A stretch of 54,646 bases of DNA, taken from Clostridia bacterium (lineage in GTDB: Bacteria; Bacillota_A; Clostridia; Oscillospirales; UBA929). Position 1 is the stretch's first letter. Each line of letters opens with the position of its first letter. Of the stretch, positions 41,584 to 50,210 are shown one piece after another. The notes below the pieces were generated by a model. The model made no database searches. It was not told where the DNA came from and saw only the letters and a list, made by a program, of their open reading frames with translations. The stretch spans positions 1-54,646 of the forward strand of contig BNZR01000002.1 in NCBI GenBank assembly GCA_026001245.1, given 5' to 3'. A program made the position numbers and the translations under genes.

Positions 41584-43217
41584 ACGCGATTTGCCTGTCC
41601 GCCGTGACGGACGAACTGCGCGGCCAGCTAATCGGGGCGCGTGTGGATAAGGTCGTCCAGCCGGAGCGGGACGAGCTGGGGATTGCTGTGCGTTCGCAAA
41701 CAATCGGCAACGTAAAGTTGTTGATTTCCGCGAATCAGAATCATGCTCGTATACATTTAACCGCGCAAAGTCGCGAAAACCCATCAACCCCGCCGATGTT
41801 TTGCATGCTTCTGCGCAAGCACTTAAACGGGGCGCGGGTGGTTGAAATCACCCAGCCGGCTTTTGAACGCGCCGTGCTACTGGTCTTTGACGCGACCAAC
41901 GAGATGGGCGAACGTGTCAAGCGCACGCTGGTCGCAGAGCTACAGGGGCGGCACTCGAATATCATACTTTTGGACGAGAATGAGCGGATTGTGGACTGCC
42001 TTAAACGCGTGGATTACGAGATGTCTGAACAACGCCCCGTGTTGCCGGGGCTGTTCTACCATCTGCCGCCAAAGCCCGATAAAATCGCCCCGGACGACAT
42101 AGCCGCTTGGCGTGAATTGGACGCGGCAAATCTAACTGATAAGGCGATAATCGCCAGATTTTCAGGTATTTCGCCGCTTATAGCGCGTGAAATATCGCAT
42201 AATCGCGACATTTCGGGCTTTGTGGAACGCGTAAAGTCTAAGCAGTTCACGCCGGTTTTGCTGTCGGACGGCGGCAAGCCTGTGGACTTTGCCTACATGC
42301 CGATCACACAATACGGCGGCTTGTATCAGCTTGACACGCTTTCGGGATTTTCACAACTTTTGGACAACTTTTTCACCGCCCGCGACAGCCGCGAGCATCT
42401 GCAAAAACGCGCTTCGGGACTGCGCAAAACCGTCAAAACGGCCTTGGAGCGCACCCGCCGCAAGCTGGCCTTGCAGGCCGTGGAGTACGAAGCGACGCTG
42501 AACCGCGAACGTCTGCGCGAGTGCGGCGATTTATTGATGGCCAACCTGCACAACATGACGCGGGGGGACGCGGCAATCACCGTGGCGGACTTCTATCACG
42601 ACGACGCACCCGCGACTATCAAGCTGGACGTGTTGCTCACGCCGCACCGCAACGCCTCTAAGTATTACCACAACTATCAAAAGGCGAAAAACGCGCAGGA
42701 AATGCTTAAAATCAACATAGAACGCGGGAATATCGACCTAGAATATTTGGAATCCGTGCTAAACGCCTTGGATAATATCGCGGGCGAGGCCGATATTCGC
42801 GACATTCAGGATGAGCTTATCGCGGCGGGCTTTTTGCCGAAGCGCAAGGACGTGAAAAAGGCTCAAAAAACCTCAAAACCATTGGTATTTACCACGGAAT
42901 CCGGCATAAATATCTATGTGGGGCGCAATAATCGCCAGAATGACGAGCTTACGCTTAAAACCGCCGCAAAGTCCGATATTTGGTTGCATGTTCAGAAAAT
43001 AGCGGGCAGTCACGTCATAATAGATTGCAAAAACGGGGAGCCGAGCGACGCGGATTTGCTAAAGGCGGCCACGCTGGCCGCGCAGTATTCCCAAGCCCGC
43101 AACGGCTTGAAGGTTCCCGTGGACTACACGCGGGTGAAGTACGTGAAGAAAATGGCGGGCGGCAAGCCCGGCATGGTCATCTACGATAGGTTCAAGACAA
43201 TAATAGTTGACCCTTGA
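41574..43217 (+). CDS. rqcH: RqcH / NFACT ribosome quality-control protein
   Basis: 547 residues. NFACT-N domain (1-270) with LDAICLSAVTDELRGQLIGARVD-like start (MPLDAICLSAVTDEL), coiled-coil middle (about 280-430) and NFACT-R domain with the GRNNRQNDELTLKTA and DIWLHVQKIAGSHVII stretches. RqcH binds stalled 50S subunits and recruits Ala-tRNA to add C-terminal alanine tails. The Asp-Arg pair needed for tailing in Bacillus is Glu98-Arg99 here (AFERAV), a conservative change. Start ATG overlaps the Nif3 stop by ten bases. Confidence 0.92.
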   Translation: MPLDAICLSAVTDELRGQLIGARVDKVVQPERDELGIAVRSQTIGNVKLLISANQNHARIHLTAQSRENPSTPPMFCMLLRKHLNGARVVEITQPAFERAVLLVFDATNEMGERVKRTLVAELQGRHSNIILLDENERIVDCLKRVDYEMSEQRPVLPGLFYHLPPKPDKIAPDDIAAWRELDAANLTDKAIIARFSGISPLIAREISHNRDISGFVERVKSKQFTPVLLSDGGKPVDFAYMPITQYGGLYQLDTLSGFSQLLDNFFTARDSREHLQKRASGLRKTVKTALERTRRKLALQAVEYEATLNRERLRECGDLLMANLHNMTRGDAAITVADFYHDDAPATIKLDVLLTPHRNASKYYHNYQKAKNAQEMLKINIERGNIDLEYLESVLNALDNIAGEADIRDIQDELIAAGFLPKRKDVKKAQKTSKPLVFTTESGINIYVGRNNRQNDELTLKTAAKSDIWLHVQKIAGSHVIIDCKNGEPSDADLLKAATLAAQYSQARNGLKVPVDYTRVKYVKKMAGGKPGMVIYDRFKTIIVDP

Positions 43218-43249
43218 CGTTAAATTTTGCGGAATCTTGCGGATTTTTG

Positions 43250-43278
43250 TTGACTTTTTGGCGGCAAAACGATATAAT
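43250..43278 (+). promoter_or_regulatory. sigma-A promoter of the phosphorelay cassette
   Basis: TTGACT (43250-43255), 17 bases, TATAAT (43273-43278), 22 bases before ATG 43301, which has GGTGAGGG upstream. Confidence 0.75.
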
Positions 43279-43300
43279 ATACTCAGGGTGAGGGTTAATT

Positions 43301-45514
43301 ATGCAAAAGGCGGGAAAGTCCAAACGGCTTAGATGCGTCTTGGCTGTGTGCGCGGCGTTCCTCCTGATGGCGGGAGGCGGCTTTGTTGTCCTGCTGTTTG
43401 AAGCCCACGGGAACACGCGCGGCATTATAACCGTCGCGGCGGTACTGTTGGTGCTGGCGGCGGGGTTTTCGATAACGCTGTCTTCGGTGCTTATTCGCCT
43501 GATTGACCGGCAGGAGCGCGAGCGCGCCGCCAGCCACTTCAAATCCTCATTTTTGGCGCACATGAGCCACGAGATACGCACCCCCATGAACGCCGTAATC
43601 GGCATGTCCGAGCTGGCTCTGCGCGAACCGGTCAGCCCCGTGCTGTACGGGTATCTTGGCGCGGTGCGGGACGCGGGCGGCATGCTGTTGTCGATAGTCA
43701 ACAACGTTTTGGATTTATCCAAGCTTGAAACGGGTCAGCTTGATCTGTTTTGCGCGGATTACGAGACCGCCGCGCTTGTAGCGGACGCGATAACCCTTAC
43801 CCAGCCTGTGTTTGCGGAGGATTTCGCCACGCTGGCGGTGCATGTTGACGCCAAGCTGCCGCGTGTGCTAAACGGCGACGAAACGCGCCTGCGGCAGATT
43901 ATCACGGGTGTGCTGGGCGAGGTTGCCGGGGACGCGATACTGCTGGTCGGCTTTGAAAACGGGCGGCTGTCGGTGTGCATAGAGTACGCGGGCGAGCTAA
44001 AGCGCGGCGCGGGTACTAACCTTGCCGAGCGGCTGTGCGGAATGATGGGCGGCGAGTCGGATATCGGCCAAGGTGCGGCGGCCTTTTTCATACCCCAAGT
44101 GCTTGTGGACGCGGCCCCCAATTGGACGCTGTGCGACCCCGCGTTTGTGCTGGTCTTTGACGAGCGGCGGCTTAACCGCCGCGCCGTGGGGCTTACGCTG
44201 GATTCCTTGGGGGCGCGGCGCGAGATCGTGGGCGACGCGCAGCAGTTCCGAAAGGCGCTCGGGCGTTTCGTCGGGGAGCTTACGCATGTGTTTGTGCCTG
44301 TCGCCCGGCTGGACGCGGTGATGTCCGCCGTGCGCGAGTTGGTCGAGCCTATGTCGGCGCAGATAACGGCGGTCGCGGATTACGGCGGCTCGGTGTTTTC
44401 GCGCCGGGTGGACAGCGTTACCGCCCCCCTGTACGCGGAAAATCTGTTGCTGGCGATGGGGTACGGCGAGGTCGGCGAGTCGCGCAACTTTCAGGCTCCG
44501 GGGGCAAAGGTGCTGGTGGTGGATGACATTCGCGCCAATCTAAGCGTTGCCGAGGGACTGCTTAAGACGTTTGGGCTGGAGGTTACCTGCTGTCAAAGCG
44601 GGCGCGAAGCCATCGAGCTAATCGGGCGGCAGGACTTTAACTTGGTGCTGATGGACCATATGATGCCCGAAATGGACGGCCTGCAGGCCGCCGCCGGGAT
44701 ACGCGCCTTGCAAAAATCCGTACCCATAATCGCGCTTACCGCCAACGCGGGCTTGGGCGTGCGGGAGCTGTTTTTGGCGCACGGCATGGACGACTATTTG
44801 GCCAAGCCCATAAACGCGGGCAAGCTGAAAGCCATGCTGGAGCGGTGGATTCCGCAGGAGCTGTGCGTAAACCGCGACAAGCCGCCGCGTGAAGACCCCG
44901 CCCGATACGCGGAAGTAAGAGCCGAGCTGTCCGCAATCCCACAGCTGGACGCGGAGACGGCGGTCAAGCTACTTGGCGATTGGGAGGGCTACCTGTCCGC
45001 CCTGCGCCGCTTTTACTTAGACATCCCCGGCTATTTGCGCGACATGCGCGGCTTCGCGGCAAGTGAGCAGTGGCGGGATTACCACGTAAAGATTCACGCC
45101 GTTAAAAGCGTGTTCGCGCTGTTGGGCGGGGGCGAGCTGTCAAGCCGGGCGCGTGAGCTGGAGGACGCCGCAAAGCGCGGCGACACGGAGTATTGCGCCG
45201 CGTGGAACGAGGATTTTTGCGCCGAGGTGTCGGCATTTCGGGACGCGCTGTCGCGAACCTCGATAGCGCGGCAGGACGCTTCGGAAAAGACCGAAATATC
45301 CGCGCCGGAATTGGTAAAGCTGTTACAGGGGCTTATCGCGGCCTGCGAAACCGGAAAGGTTGATACCTGCGCGGCTTTTGCCGCAAGGCTTAAAACCGCG
45401 AAGCTTGAAGAACGAGCGGACGCGCTCGCGGGGGAGATATGCGCCCTTGCGGACGATTTTGAATATGACAAGGCCGCTGAAAAATGCCTGCTGTTGAAAG
45501 GAATGTTACTATGA
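43301..45514 (+). CDS. hybrid kinase-like protein with degenerate ATP-binding domain, receiver and HPt
   Basis: 737 residues. Two membrane helices (10-33 and 41-65) with almost no external loop; HisKA with His90 (HMSHEIRTPMNAV); then a shortened ATPase-like region (190-270) in which the N-box reads ITGVLGEV and no DxGxG loop is present; a receiver-like domain 280-390 without an obvious phospho-Asp; a receiver 402-518 with Asp452 (VLMDHMMPEMDG); an HPt domain 545-650 with His599 (KIHAVKSVFALLGG). A final helical region extends to 737. It may be phosphorylated by another kinase or act as a phosphatase or relay hub. Start of a four-gene coupled cassette. Confidence 0.88.
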   Translation: MQKAGKSKRLRCVLAVCAAFLLMAGGGFVVLLFEAHGNTRGIITVAAVLLVLAAGFSITLSSVLIRLIDRQERERAASHFKSSFLAHMSHEIRTPMNAVIGMSELALREPVSPVLYGYLGAVRDAGGMLLSIVNNVLDLSKLETGQLDLFCADYETAALVADAITLTQPVFAEDFATLAVHVDAKLPRVLNGDETRLRQIITGVLGEVAGDAILLVGFENGRLSVCIEYAGELKRGAGTNLAERLCGMMGGESDIGQGAAAFFIPQVLVDAAPNWTLCDPAFVLVFDERRLNRRAVGLTLDSLGARREIVGDAQQFRKALGRFVGELTHVFVPVARLDAVMSAVRELVEPMSAQITAVADYGGSVFSRRVDSVTAPLYAENLLLAMGYGEVGESRNFQAPGAKVLVVDDIRANLSVAEGLLKTFGLEVTCCQSGREAIELIGRQDFNLVLMDHMMPEMDGLQAAAGIRALQKSVPIIALTANAGLGVRELFLAHGMDDYLAKPINAGKLKAMLERWIPQELCVNRDKPPREDPARYAEVRAELSAIPQLDAETAVKLLGDWEGYLSALRRFYLDIPGYLRDMRGFAASEQWRDYHVKIHAVKSVFALLGGGELSSRARELEDAAKRGDTEYCAAWNEDFCAEVSAFRDALSRTSIARQDASEKTEISAPELVKLLQGLIAACETGKVDTCAAFAARLKTAKLEERADALAGEICALADDFEYDKAAEKCLLLKGMLL

Positions 45515-45885
45515 GTAAGAACATCTTAGCTGTTGACGACGTATCCACGTATCTACAGCGCGTTAGCGAAATCCTGTCGCCCAAGTACAATATAATGGTG
45601 GCCAAATCGCCGGAAAAGGCGATTAAAATCCTGCAAACCGAGCAAATTGACCTGGCCTTGCTGGACATCGAGATGCCCGGCCTTGACGGGTTTGAGCTGC
45701 TTACCGTGATTCGCGACCTGCCCGCCTACACGCAACTGCCGATTATCTTTGTCACCTCGCACGCGGACAAGGAATTTATCGCCAAGGCGTATGCCAACAA
45801 GGCCGTGAACTACGTCCTAAAACCCTATGACCAGACCGACCTTAAGCGCAAGATAGCGGAGGCGTTGGGAGAAACCGAGGCTTGA
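45511..45885 (+). CDS. stand-alone receiver-domain response regulator A
   Basis: 124 residues from ATG 45511, in an ATGA overlap with the kinase gene; AAAGGAA precedes it. Only a receiver domain: acidic pocket Asp9/Asp10, phosphoacceptor Asp52 (LLDIEMPGLDG), Thr-Ser at VTSHAD and Lys in YVLKPYD. No output domain, as in CheY or Spo0F. Likely an intermediate in a phosphorelay between the two hybrid kinases' HPt domains or a partner-binding regulator. Confidence 0.92.
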   Translation: MSKNILAVDDVSTYLQRVSEILSPKYNIMVAKSPEKAIKILQTEQIDLALLDIEMPGLDGFELLTVIRDLPAYTQLPIIFVTSHADKEFIAKAYANKAVNYVLKPYDQTDLKRKIAEALGETEA

Positions 45886-48800
45886 AACGCGGGGAGCTGG
45901 CGGGGACAATCCGCTCGAACTATCTGCAATTTATATTCGTATTCGCCGCGTTTTTGATTATGGTGCTGGCCAGCTACTTCGCCGTTGGGACGATAGTGCG
46001 CAATAACATGGAAAACGGCGTTGAGGGCTTGCTTAACACCGCGCAGGAGAGTCTGCGCTCCGCATTAAACGAGCCGGAGCTTATACTCACAAGCGCGACT
46101 GTCCGGCTGGCCGAAATGGCTGAAAACGACCGCTCGGCGGATGATATGCGGGTGTACTTGGGCAACATAGCCCGTCAGGCGCGGGGCGAGGGTAAATCCG
46201 CCGTGGCATCGGTGTTCGCCTACGTAAACGGCCAGCCGATTAACCTGGACGGGTTTGTGCTGGGCGACGATTTTGTTCTTGAAGATCGCCCGTGGTACGT
46301 GGCGGCGGTGAAGGGCGACGGGGTAACCGCCGCTTATGAAGACGCGGCCACAGGTAAGCTGACCGTGTCCTTTTCCCGCGTGATAACAAGCTCGAAGGGC
46401 GAGTTTATCGGCGTGGTTGTCGCGGAGACGCGCCTGGAATATCTGATGGAATACACCTCCACACTGCAACCGCGCCGTGACGCTTACGGCTTTATGCTGG
46501 ACGGCGACATGGTGGTGCTGGCGCACCCGGAGCAGTCCATGATAAACACGCCCTTGAAGCACGACGCTATGCGCGAAAAGCTTATCGCGGGCGAGGAGGT
46601 AAAGTATTTCACCACCCGCGACGCGGAGAACGTTAAGGTTATCGCGTTTGTTCGGCAGGTGTTCAACGGCTGGTACATCGGCGTTATGATCCCCCACGCA
46701 ACATATTATCGCGACCTGCACATCATAGCTGTTAGCCTGTCCGCGCTGGGGTTTGCGCTAATGCTGTCGCTGTGCTGGATACTTCTGCGCCTTAATTTGG
46801 ACAGAGAGCGATCCGAGCGGGAAAACCAAAGCAAATCGTCGTTTTTGGCGCGCATGTCGCACGAGATACGCACACCTATGAATTCGATTATCGGCATGTC
46901 CGAGCTGGCTCTGCGCGAGAATTCCTCCCCAAGGGTCGAGGAGTTTATCATGGAGATACGTCAGGCGGGGGGCAACCTACTGTCCATAGTCAACGATATT
47001 TTAGACTTTTCAAAGATTGGCGCGGGCGGGTTGCGGATAAACTGCGCGCCTTACGAGTTCGCGTCAATGATTAACGACGTGCTTAACGTCGTACGCGTGC
47101 GCGTGTCGGAACGTCCCATACTGTTATTGGTAAATACCGACGTAAATATCCCCAACAATATGGTGGGCGATGAGGTGCGCGTGCGGCAGATTCTGCTTAA
47201 CCTGCTAAGCAACGCCGCGAAATACACACAGCAGGGCTTTATAAAACTGGACATCACCGCCGAAAAGCCCCTGTCCGGCAAAGTAAGGTTGACCTTTAGG
47301 GTTGAGGACAGCGGAATCGGCATTAAAAAAGAGGCTCTGCCGGATTTATTCGGCGAGTTCGTGCGGCTGGACATGGACGCCAACCGCAAGATAGAGGGTA
47401 CCGGGCTGGGGCTTAATATAACGCGCAGTCTGTGCCGCGCAATGGACGGCGACATTGAGGTTAGCTCCGTTTATCGGCAAGGCTCAACGTTTACGGTCAC
47501 GCTGGAGCAACGCTATGACGGGGTTCCCGTGCCTATCGCGGCGGTCGGCAACGCCGAGGCGGTGAACGCCCTGCTGTTCGCCCCGCGTAAATTGCTACAG
47601 GAATCCATTGTGCGCACGCTTGAAAACCTTAAGGTTAAAACCCACGCCGCCGCCGATGAAGACGAGTTTTTCGACAAGCTAAAGGACGCGGCGTACACCG
47701 TCGCGCTGTTTCCGGGCAAGCTGTCCGCACGTGCGGAGGAAAAAGCCCCGGCTTCCACCGCGCTTGTCGCGCTGGTGGGGGTCGGCGAAAGCTTCCCGTC
47801 GCACAGGCGCGTTACGGGGGTGACCGCGCCCGCGTACGCTATCCCCGTGGCCAACGCGCTCAACGGCGTGTTGGTAAATCGCCGCCGCTCTGTCAACGCC
47901 GCAAGGTTTATCGCGCCCTCGGTCAATGTGTTGCTTGTTGACGATATTGCCACGAACCTTAAGGTTGCCGAAGGGCTTATGTCGCCGTTCAAGATGTCGA
48001 TACGCGCCTGCGTGTCCGGCGAGGACGCGCTGGAACTGGTGCGCCGCCATCGTTACGACATGATATTTATGGACCACATGATGCCGGGCATGGACGGGGT
48101 TGAGACAACAAAGGCTATTCGCGCCATAGACGGGGATTACTTCCGCACGGTGCCGATTATCGCGCTTACGGCCAACGCCATTGTGGGCACGCGAGAGATG
48201 TTCCTGCAAAACGGCTTTAACGATTATCTGGCTAAGCCCATCGACATCAACAAGCTAAACGAGGTGGTCGAGCGTTGGGTGCCGGAGGACAAGCGATTGA
48301 AGCCGGGCGAGCCGGAGCAAGAGAGCGACGACGCGCCGCCGCTGATTATCCAGGGTGTGGACACGGCGCTTGGGACGACGCGTGTGTCGGGTTCGGCGGG
48401 GCTGTATTTGGAGGTACTGCGGCTGTTCTGCCGCGACGCGGAGGTGCGTATCCCAAGACTGGGCGAAATTCCGGACTCCGCCGTCGAGATACAGCGGTTT
48501 ATCACGGATGTACACGCGCTTAAGGGCGCTTCCGCCAACATCGGCGCGATAAAGGTGACCGAGATGGCCGCCGCGCTGGAAACCGTGGCCAGAGCGGGCG
48601 ATTTGGATCGCGTAGAGGGCCGCTTGGGCGAGTTTGTGACGGAGCTATCCGCGCTGGTGGATCGCGTGCGCGAGGCGACGGAGTACGAACACCGCGAGGT
48701 GCCGCGAGCGGAGATCGAGACGATAGACGGCGAATCGCTTGATCGCCTGAAAACGGCGTTGAACGCGGTGGACATAGGCACGATAGACGAGCTTTTGAAT

Positions 48801-48926
48801 CGCTGGGAAACTATGCGGCTGGACGAATCCACACGCCAAGACGTGGAAGAGATCGCGCAAAATGTCTTGGAATTTAACTTTAACGCGGCGATGGACACCA
48901 TAGGAAGAATGGAGACGAGAACATGA
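45882..48926 (+). CDS. dCache hybrid histidine kinase with receiver and HPt domains
   Basis: 1014 residues from TTG 45882 (TTGA overlap with the previous stop). Membrane helix 17-38, an extracellular dCache-like sensor 45-270 (RPWYVAAV, FNGWYIGVMIP), helix 280-303; HisKA with His327 (RMSHEIRTPMNSI); intact ATPase (LLNLLSNAAKYT, DSGIGI, GTGLGL); a degenerate receiver near 555-665; a true receiver with Asp731 (IFMDHMMPGMDG); HPt with His878 (VHALKGASANIG). dCache domains sense small molecules outside the cell. It is a paralogue of the kinase at 43301 with the same C-terminal order, and is the likely phosphate source of the cassette. Confidence 0.92.
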   Translation: MKRGELAGTIRSNYLQFIFVFAAFLIMVLASYFAVGTIVRNNMENGVEGLLNTAQESLRSALNEPELILTSATVRLAEMAENDRSADDMRVYLGNIARQARGEGKSAVASVFAYVNGQPINLDGFVLGDDFVLEDRPWYVAAVKGDGVTAAYEDAATGKLTVSFSRVITSSKGEFIGVVVAETRLEYLMEYTSTLQPRRDAYGFMLDGDMVVLAHPEQSMINTPLKHDAMREKLIAGEEVKYFTTRDAENVKVIAFVRQVFNGWYIGVMIPHATYYRDLHIIAVSLSALGFALMLSLCWILLRLNLDRERSERENQSKSSFLARMSHEIRTPMNSIIGMSELALRENSSPRVEEFIMEIRQAGGNLLSIVNDILDFSKIGAGGLRINCAPYEFASMINDVLNVVRVRVSERPILLLVNTDVNIPNNMVGDEVRVRQILLNLLSNAAKYTQQGFIKLDITAEKPLSGKVRLTFRVEDSGIGIKKEALPDLFGEFVRLDMDANRKIEGTGLGLNITRSLCRAMDGDIEVSSVYRQGSTFTVTLEQRYDGVPVPIAAVGNAEAVNALLFAPRKLLQESIVRTLENLKVKTHAAADEDEFFDKLKDAAYTVALFPGKLSARAEEKAPASTALVALVGVGESFPSHRRVTGVTAPAYAIPVANALNGVLVNRRRSVNAARFIAPSVNVLLVDDIATNLKVAEGLMSPFKMSIRACVSGEDALELVRRHRYDMIFMDHMMPGMDGVETTKAIRAIDGDYFRTVPIIALTANAIVGTREMFLQNGFNDYLAKPIDINKLNEVVERWVPEDKRLKPGEPEQESDDAPPLIIQGVDTALGTTRVSGSAGLYLEVLRLFCRDAEVRIPRLGEIPDSAVEIQRFITDVHALKGASANIGAIKVTEMAAALETVARAGDLDRVEGRLGEFVTELSALVDRVREATEYEHREVPRAEIETIDGESLDRLKTALNAVDIGTIDELLNRWETMRLDESTRQDVEEIAQNVLEFNFNAAMDTIGRMETRT

Positions 48927-49342
48927 AGCAAAGTGTTTTGATGGTTGACGATAACATGGCGAACCTTAAAATCGGCAAGGGGATTCTTAGCGATATATAC
49001 AATGTATACACGGTGCTGACAGCCGAGAAGATGTTCGAGCTGTTGACAAAGGCCATGCCGGATATAATTTTGCTGGACATTGAAATGCCCGGCATGGACG
49101 GCATGGAGGCCATCGGGCGGCTGAAGAGTGACGAGACGCTGAAAAACATCCCCGTGATTTTTCTCACCTCGCGCTCTGACGGCGGCAGCGAGCTGAAGGG
49201 CTTGAGCCTTGGCGCGGTGGACTATATCTCAAAGCCGTTTTCGCCCGCGCTGTTGCGCAAGCGGTTGGAGCTGCATCTGTTGATGGCGGAGCAGACGCGG
49301 TTGTTGCAGGAGTACAAGGAGCGGTACGGGGCGATTTCGTAA
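48923..49342 (+). CDS. stand-alone receiver-domain response regulator B
   Basis: 139 residues, ATGA overlap with the dCache kinase. Receiver only: Asp9/Asp10, phosphoacceptor Asp52 (LLDIEMPGMDG), VIFLTSRSD and YISKPFSP. A 20-residue helical tail (LLMAEQTRLLQEYKERYG) extends beyond the domain. It differs from regulator A enough to be a separate target. The cassette ends here, with no DNA-binding or enzymatic output domain. Confidence 0.92.
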   Translation: MKQSVLMVDDNMANLKIGKGILSDIYNVYTVLTAEKMFELLTKAMPDIILLDIEMPGMDGMEAIGRLKSDETLKNIPVIFLTSRSDGGSELKGLSLGAVDYISKPFSPALLRKRLELHLLMAEQTRLLQEYKERYGAIS

Positions 49343-49402
49343 ATTTTTGGGGTTGACAACCGCCCCCAACGCTGTGTGTTTGTATCGACAAAATCTTCGG
49401 TG

Positions 49403-49431
49403 TTGACAAGCGCGTGTTTTTCCGGTATAAT
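49403..49431 (+). promoter_or_regulatory. perfect consensus sigma-A promoter of the DUF1292 gene
   Basis: TTGACA (49403-49408), 17 bases, TATAAT (49426-49431), 33 bases before ATG 49465. Confidence 0.85.
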
Positions 49432-49464
49432 GTAGTTACTTTCTTTAAGAAACGAGGAGTAAGC

Positions 49465-49794
49465 ATGGACGAAGAACTGAACATCAGCGGCGACATTATC
49501 ACGTTGACTGACGAGGACGGCAAGGAATACGAGCTTGAACACATGGACACCATAGAATATAAAGGCACGTCCTACATGGCGTTTATCCCCGCCGACGCGG
49601 ACTTGGACGCGGACGAGATCGACTTTATCATCATGAAGGCCGCCGAGGAAGACGGCGAAGAAATCCTGATAACCGTGGACGACGACAAAGAGCTTGACGC
49701 AGTGTACGAACTGTTCATGGAACACATGGACGAAGAAGAAGACGAGGAAGAATTCGAAGCCCACGTCCACGGCCCCAACTGCCACCACGATTAA
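49465..49794 (+). CDS. acidic DUF1292 (YrzB-like) protein with His-rich tail
   Basis: 109 residues from ATG 49465 (AGGAGT at proper distance). The ISGDIITLTDEDGKEYELE opening and YMAFIPAD are typical of DUF1292, a small domain of Firmicutes often near yrvJ/yrzL genes. The protein is very acidic (EEEDEEEFEAH) and ends HVHGPNCHHD, a possible metal-binding tail. Function unknown; the promoter suggests high expression. Confidence 0.85.
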   Translation: MDEELNISGDIITLTDEDGKEYELEHMDTIEYKGTSYMAFIPADADLDADEIDFIIMKAAEEDGEEILITVDDDKELDAVYELFMEHMDEEEDEEEFEAHVHGPNCHHD

Positions 49795-49898
49795 AAAAAC
49801 CAAACGCAACCAAACGCAACCAACCCCCGTAACCCCCACGTAATCAAAGGGTTGCGCAGGCGGATTCACTCCGCCGTAGCAACATTCCCTATTCCAAA

Positions 49899-49957
49899 CG
49901 CTTGAAAATCCTCAGATTTTCAAGCGGGGATTTGCCCCGATAAGGGGGCAAATCCCC
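49899..49957. repeat. two adjoining long inverted repeats
   Basis: First: CGCTTGAAAATC (49899-49910), loop CTCA, complement to 49926, a perfect 12-base-pair stem. Second: GGGGATTTGCCCC (49926-49938), six-base loop, complement 49945-49957, a perfect 13-base-pair stem. No T-run follows, so a simple terminator is not indicated. Confidence 0.85.
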
Positions 49958-50087
49958 CTCCCCCTGCTTGGTGCGTGACAAACCTGCTTTAAACCTACAG
50001 AACATCTACGGGATTCTTGATTTTTGCGGCTGTTTTGCAGGCCTCCCGCCCCCGTTCGCGGGCAAGCGGATGTTGGAAGCAGTTATG

Positions 50088-50134
50088 CCGCAAAGCGGTA
50101 ACCCACCTGCGTGAGCGTGCAGGTTACTTTGCGG
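50088..50134. repeat. bulged inverted repeat
   Basis: CCGCAAA (50088-50094) and GTAACC (50098-50103) pair with GGTTAC (50122-50127) and TTTGCGG (50128-50134), a 13-base-pair stem with a three-base bulge; the inner loop can form a further TGC/GCA pairing. Confidence 0.75.
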
Positions 50135-50165
50135 GTTTGCACGGCCAAAGCGGGGGAACTTTATT

Positions 50166-50200
50166 CAATTAACAATTGACAATGTACAATTGACAATTGG
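50166..50200. repeat. heptamer array, five 7-base units (consensus CAATTGA)
   Basis: Units CAATTAA, CAATTGA, CAATGTA, CAATTGA, CAATTGG fill exactly 35 bases, ending ten bases before the start of the MntR-like gene. Confidence 0.85.
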
Positions 50201-50210
50201 GGGGACGGTT

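Larger units (their letters stand above)
49795..50165. other. non-coding, hairpin-rich spacer
   Basis: No credible gene in this stretch. It holds a tandem decamer (CCAAACGCAA at 49800-49809 and 49810-49819), a short hairpin GGCGGA/TCCGCC (49859-49875), two long adjoining hairpins (49899-49957) and a bulged stem (50088-50134). The density of perfect stems is far above the rest of the window and suggests a repeat element or structured RNA. Confidence 0.6.
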
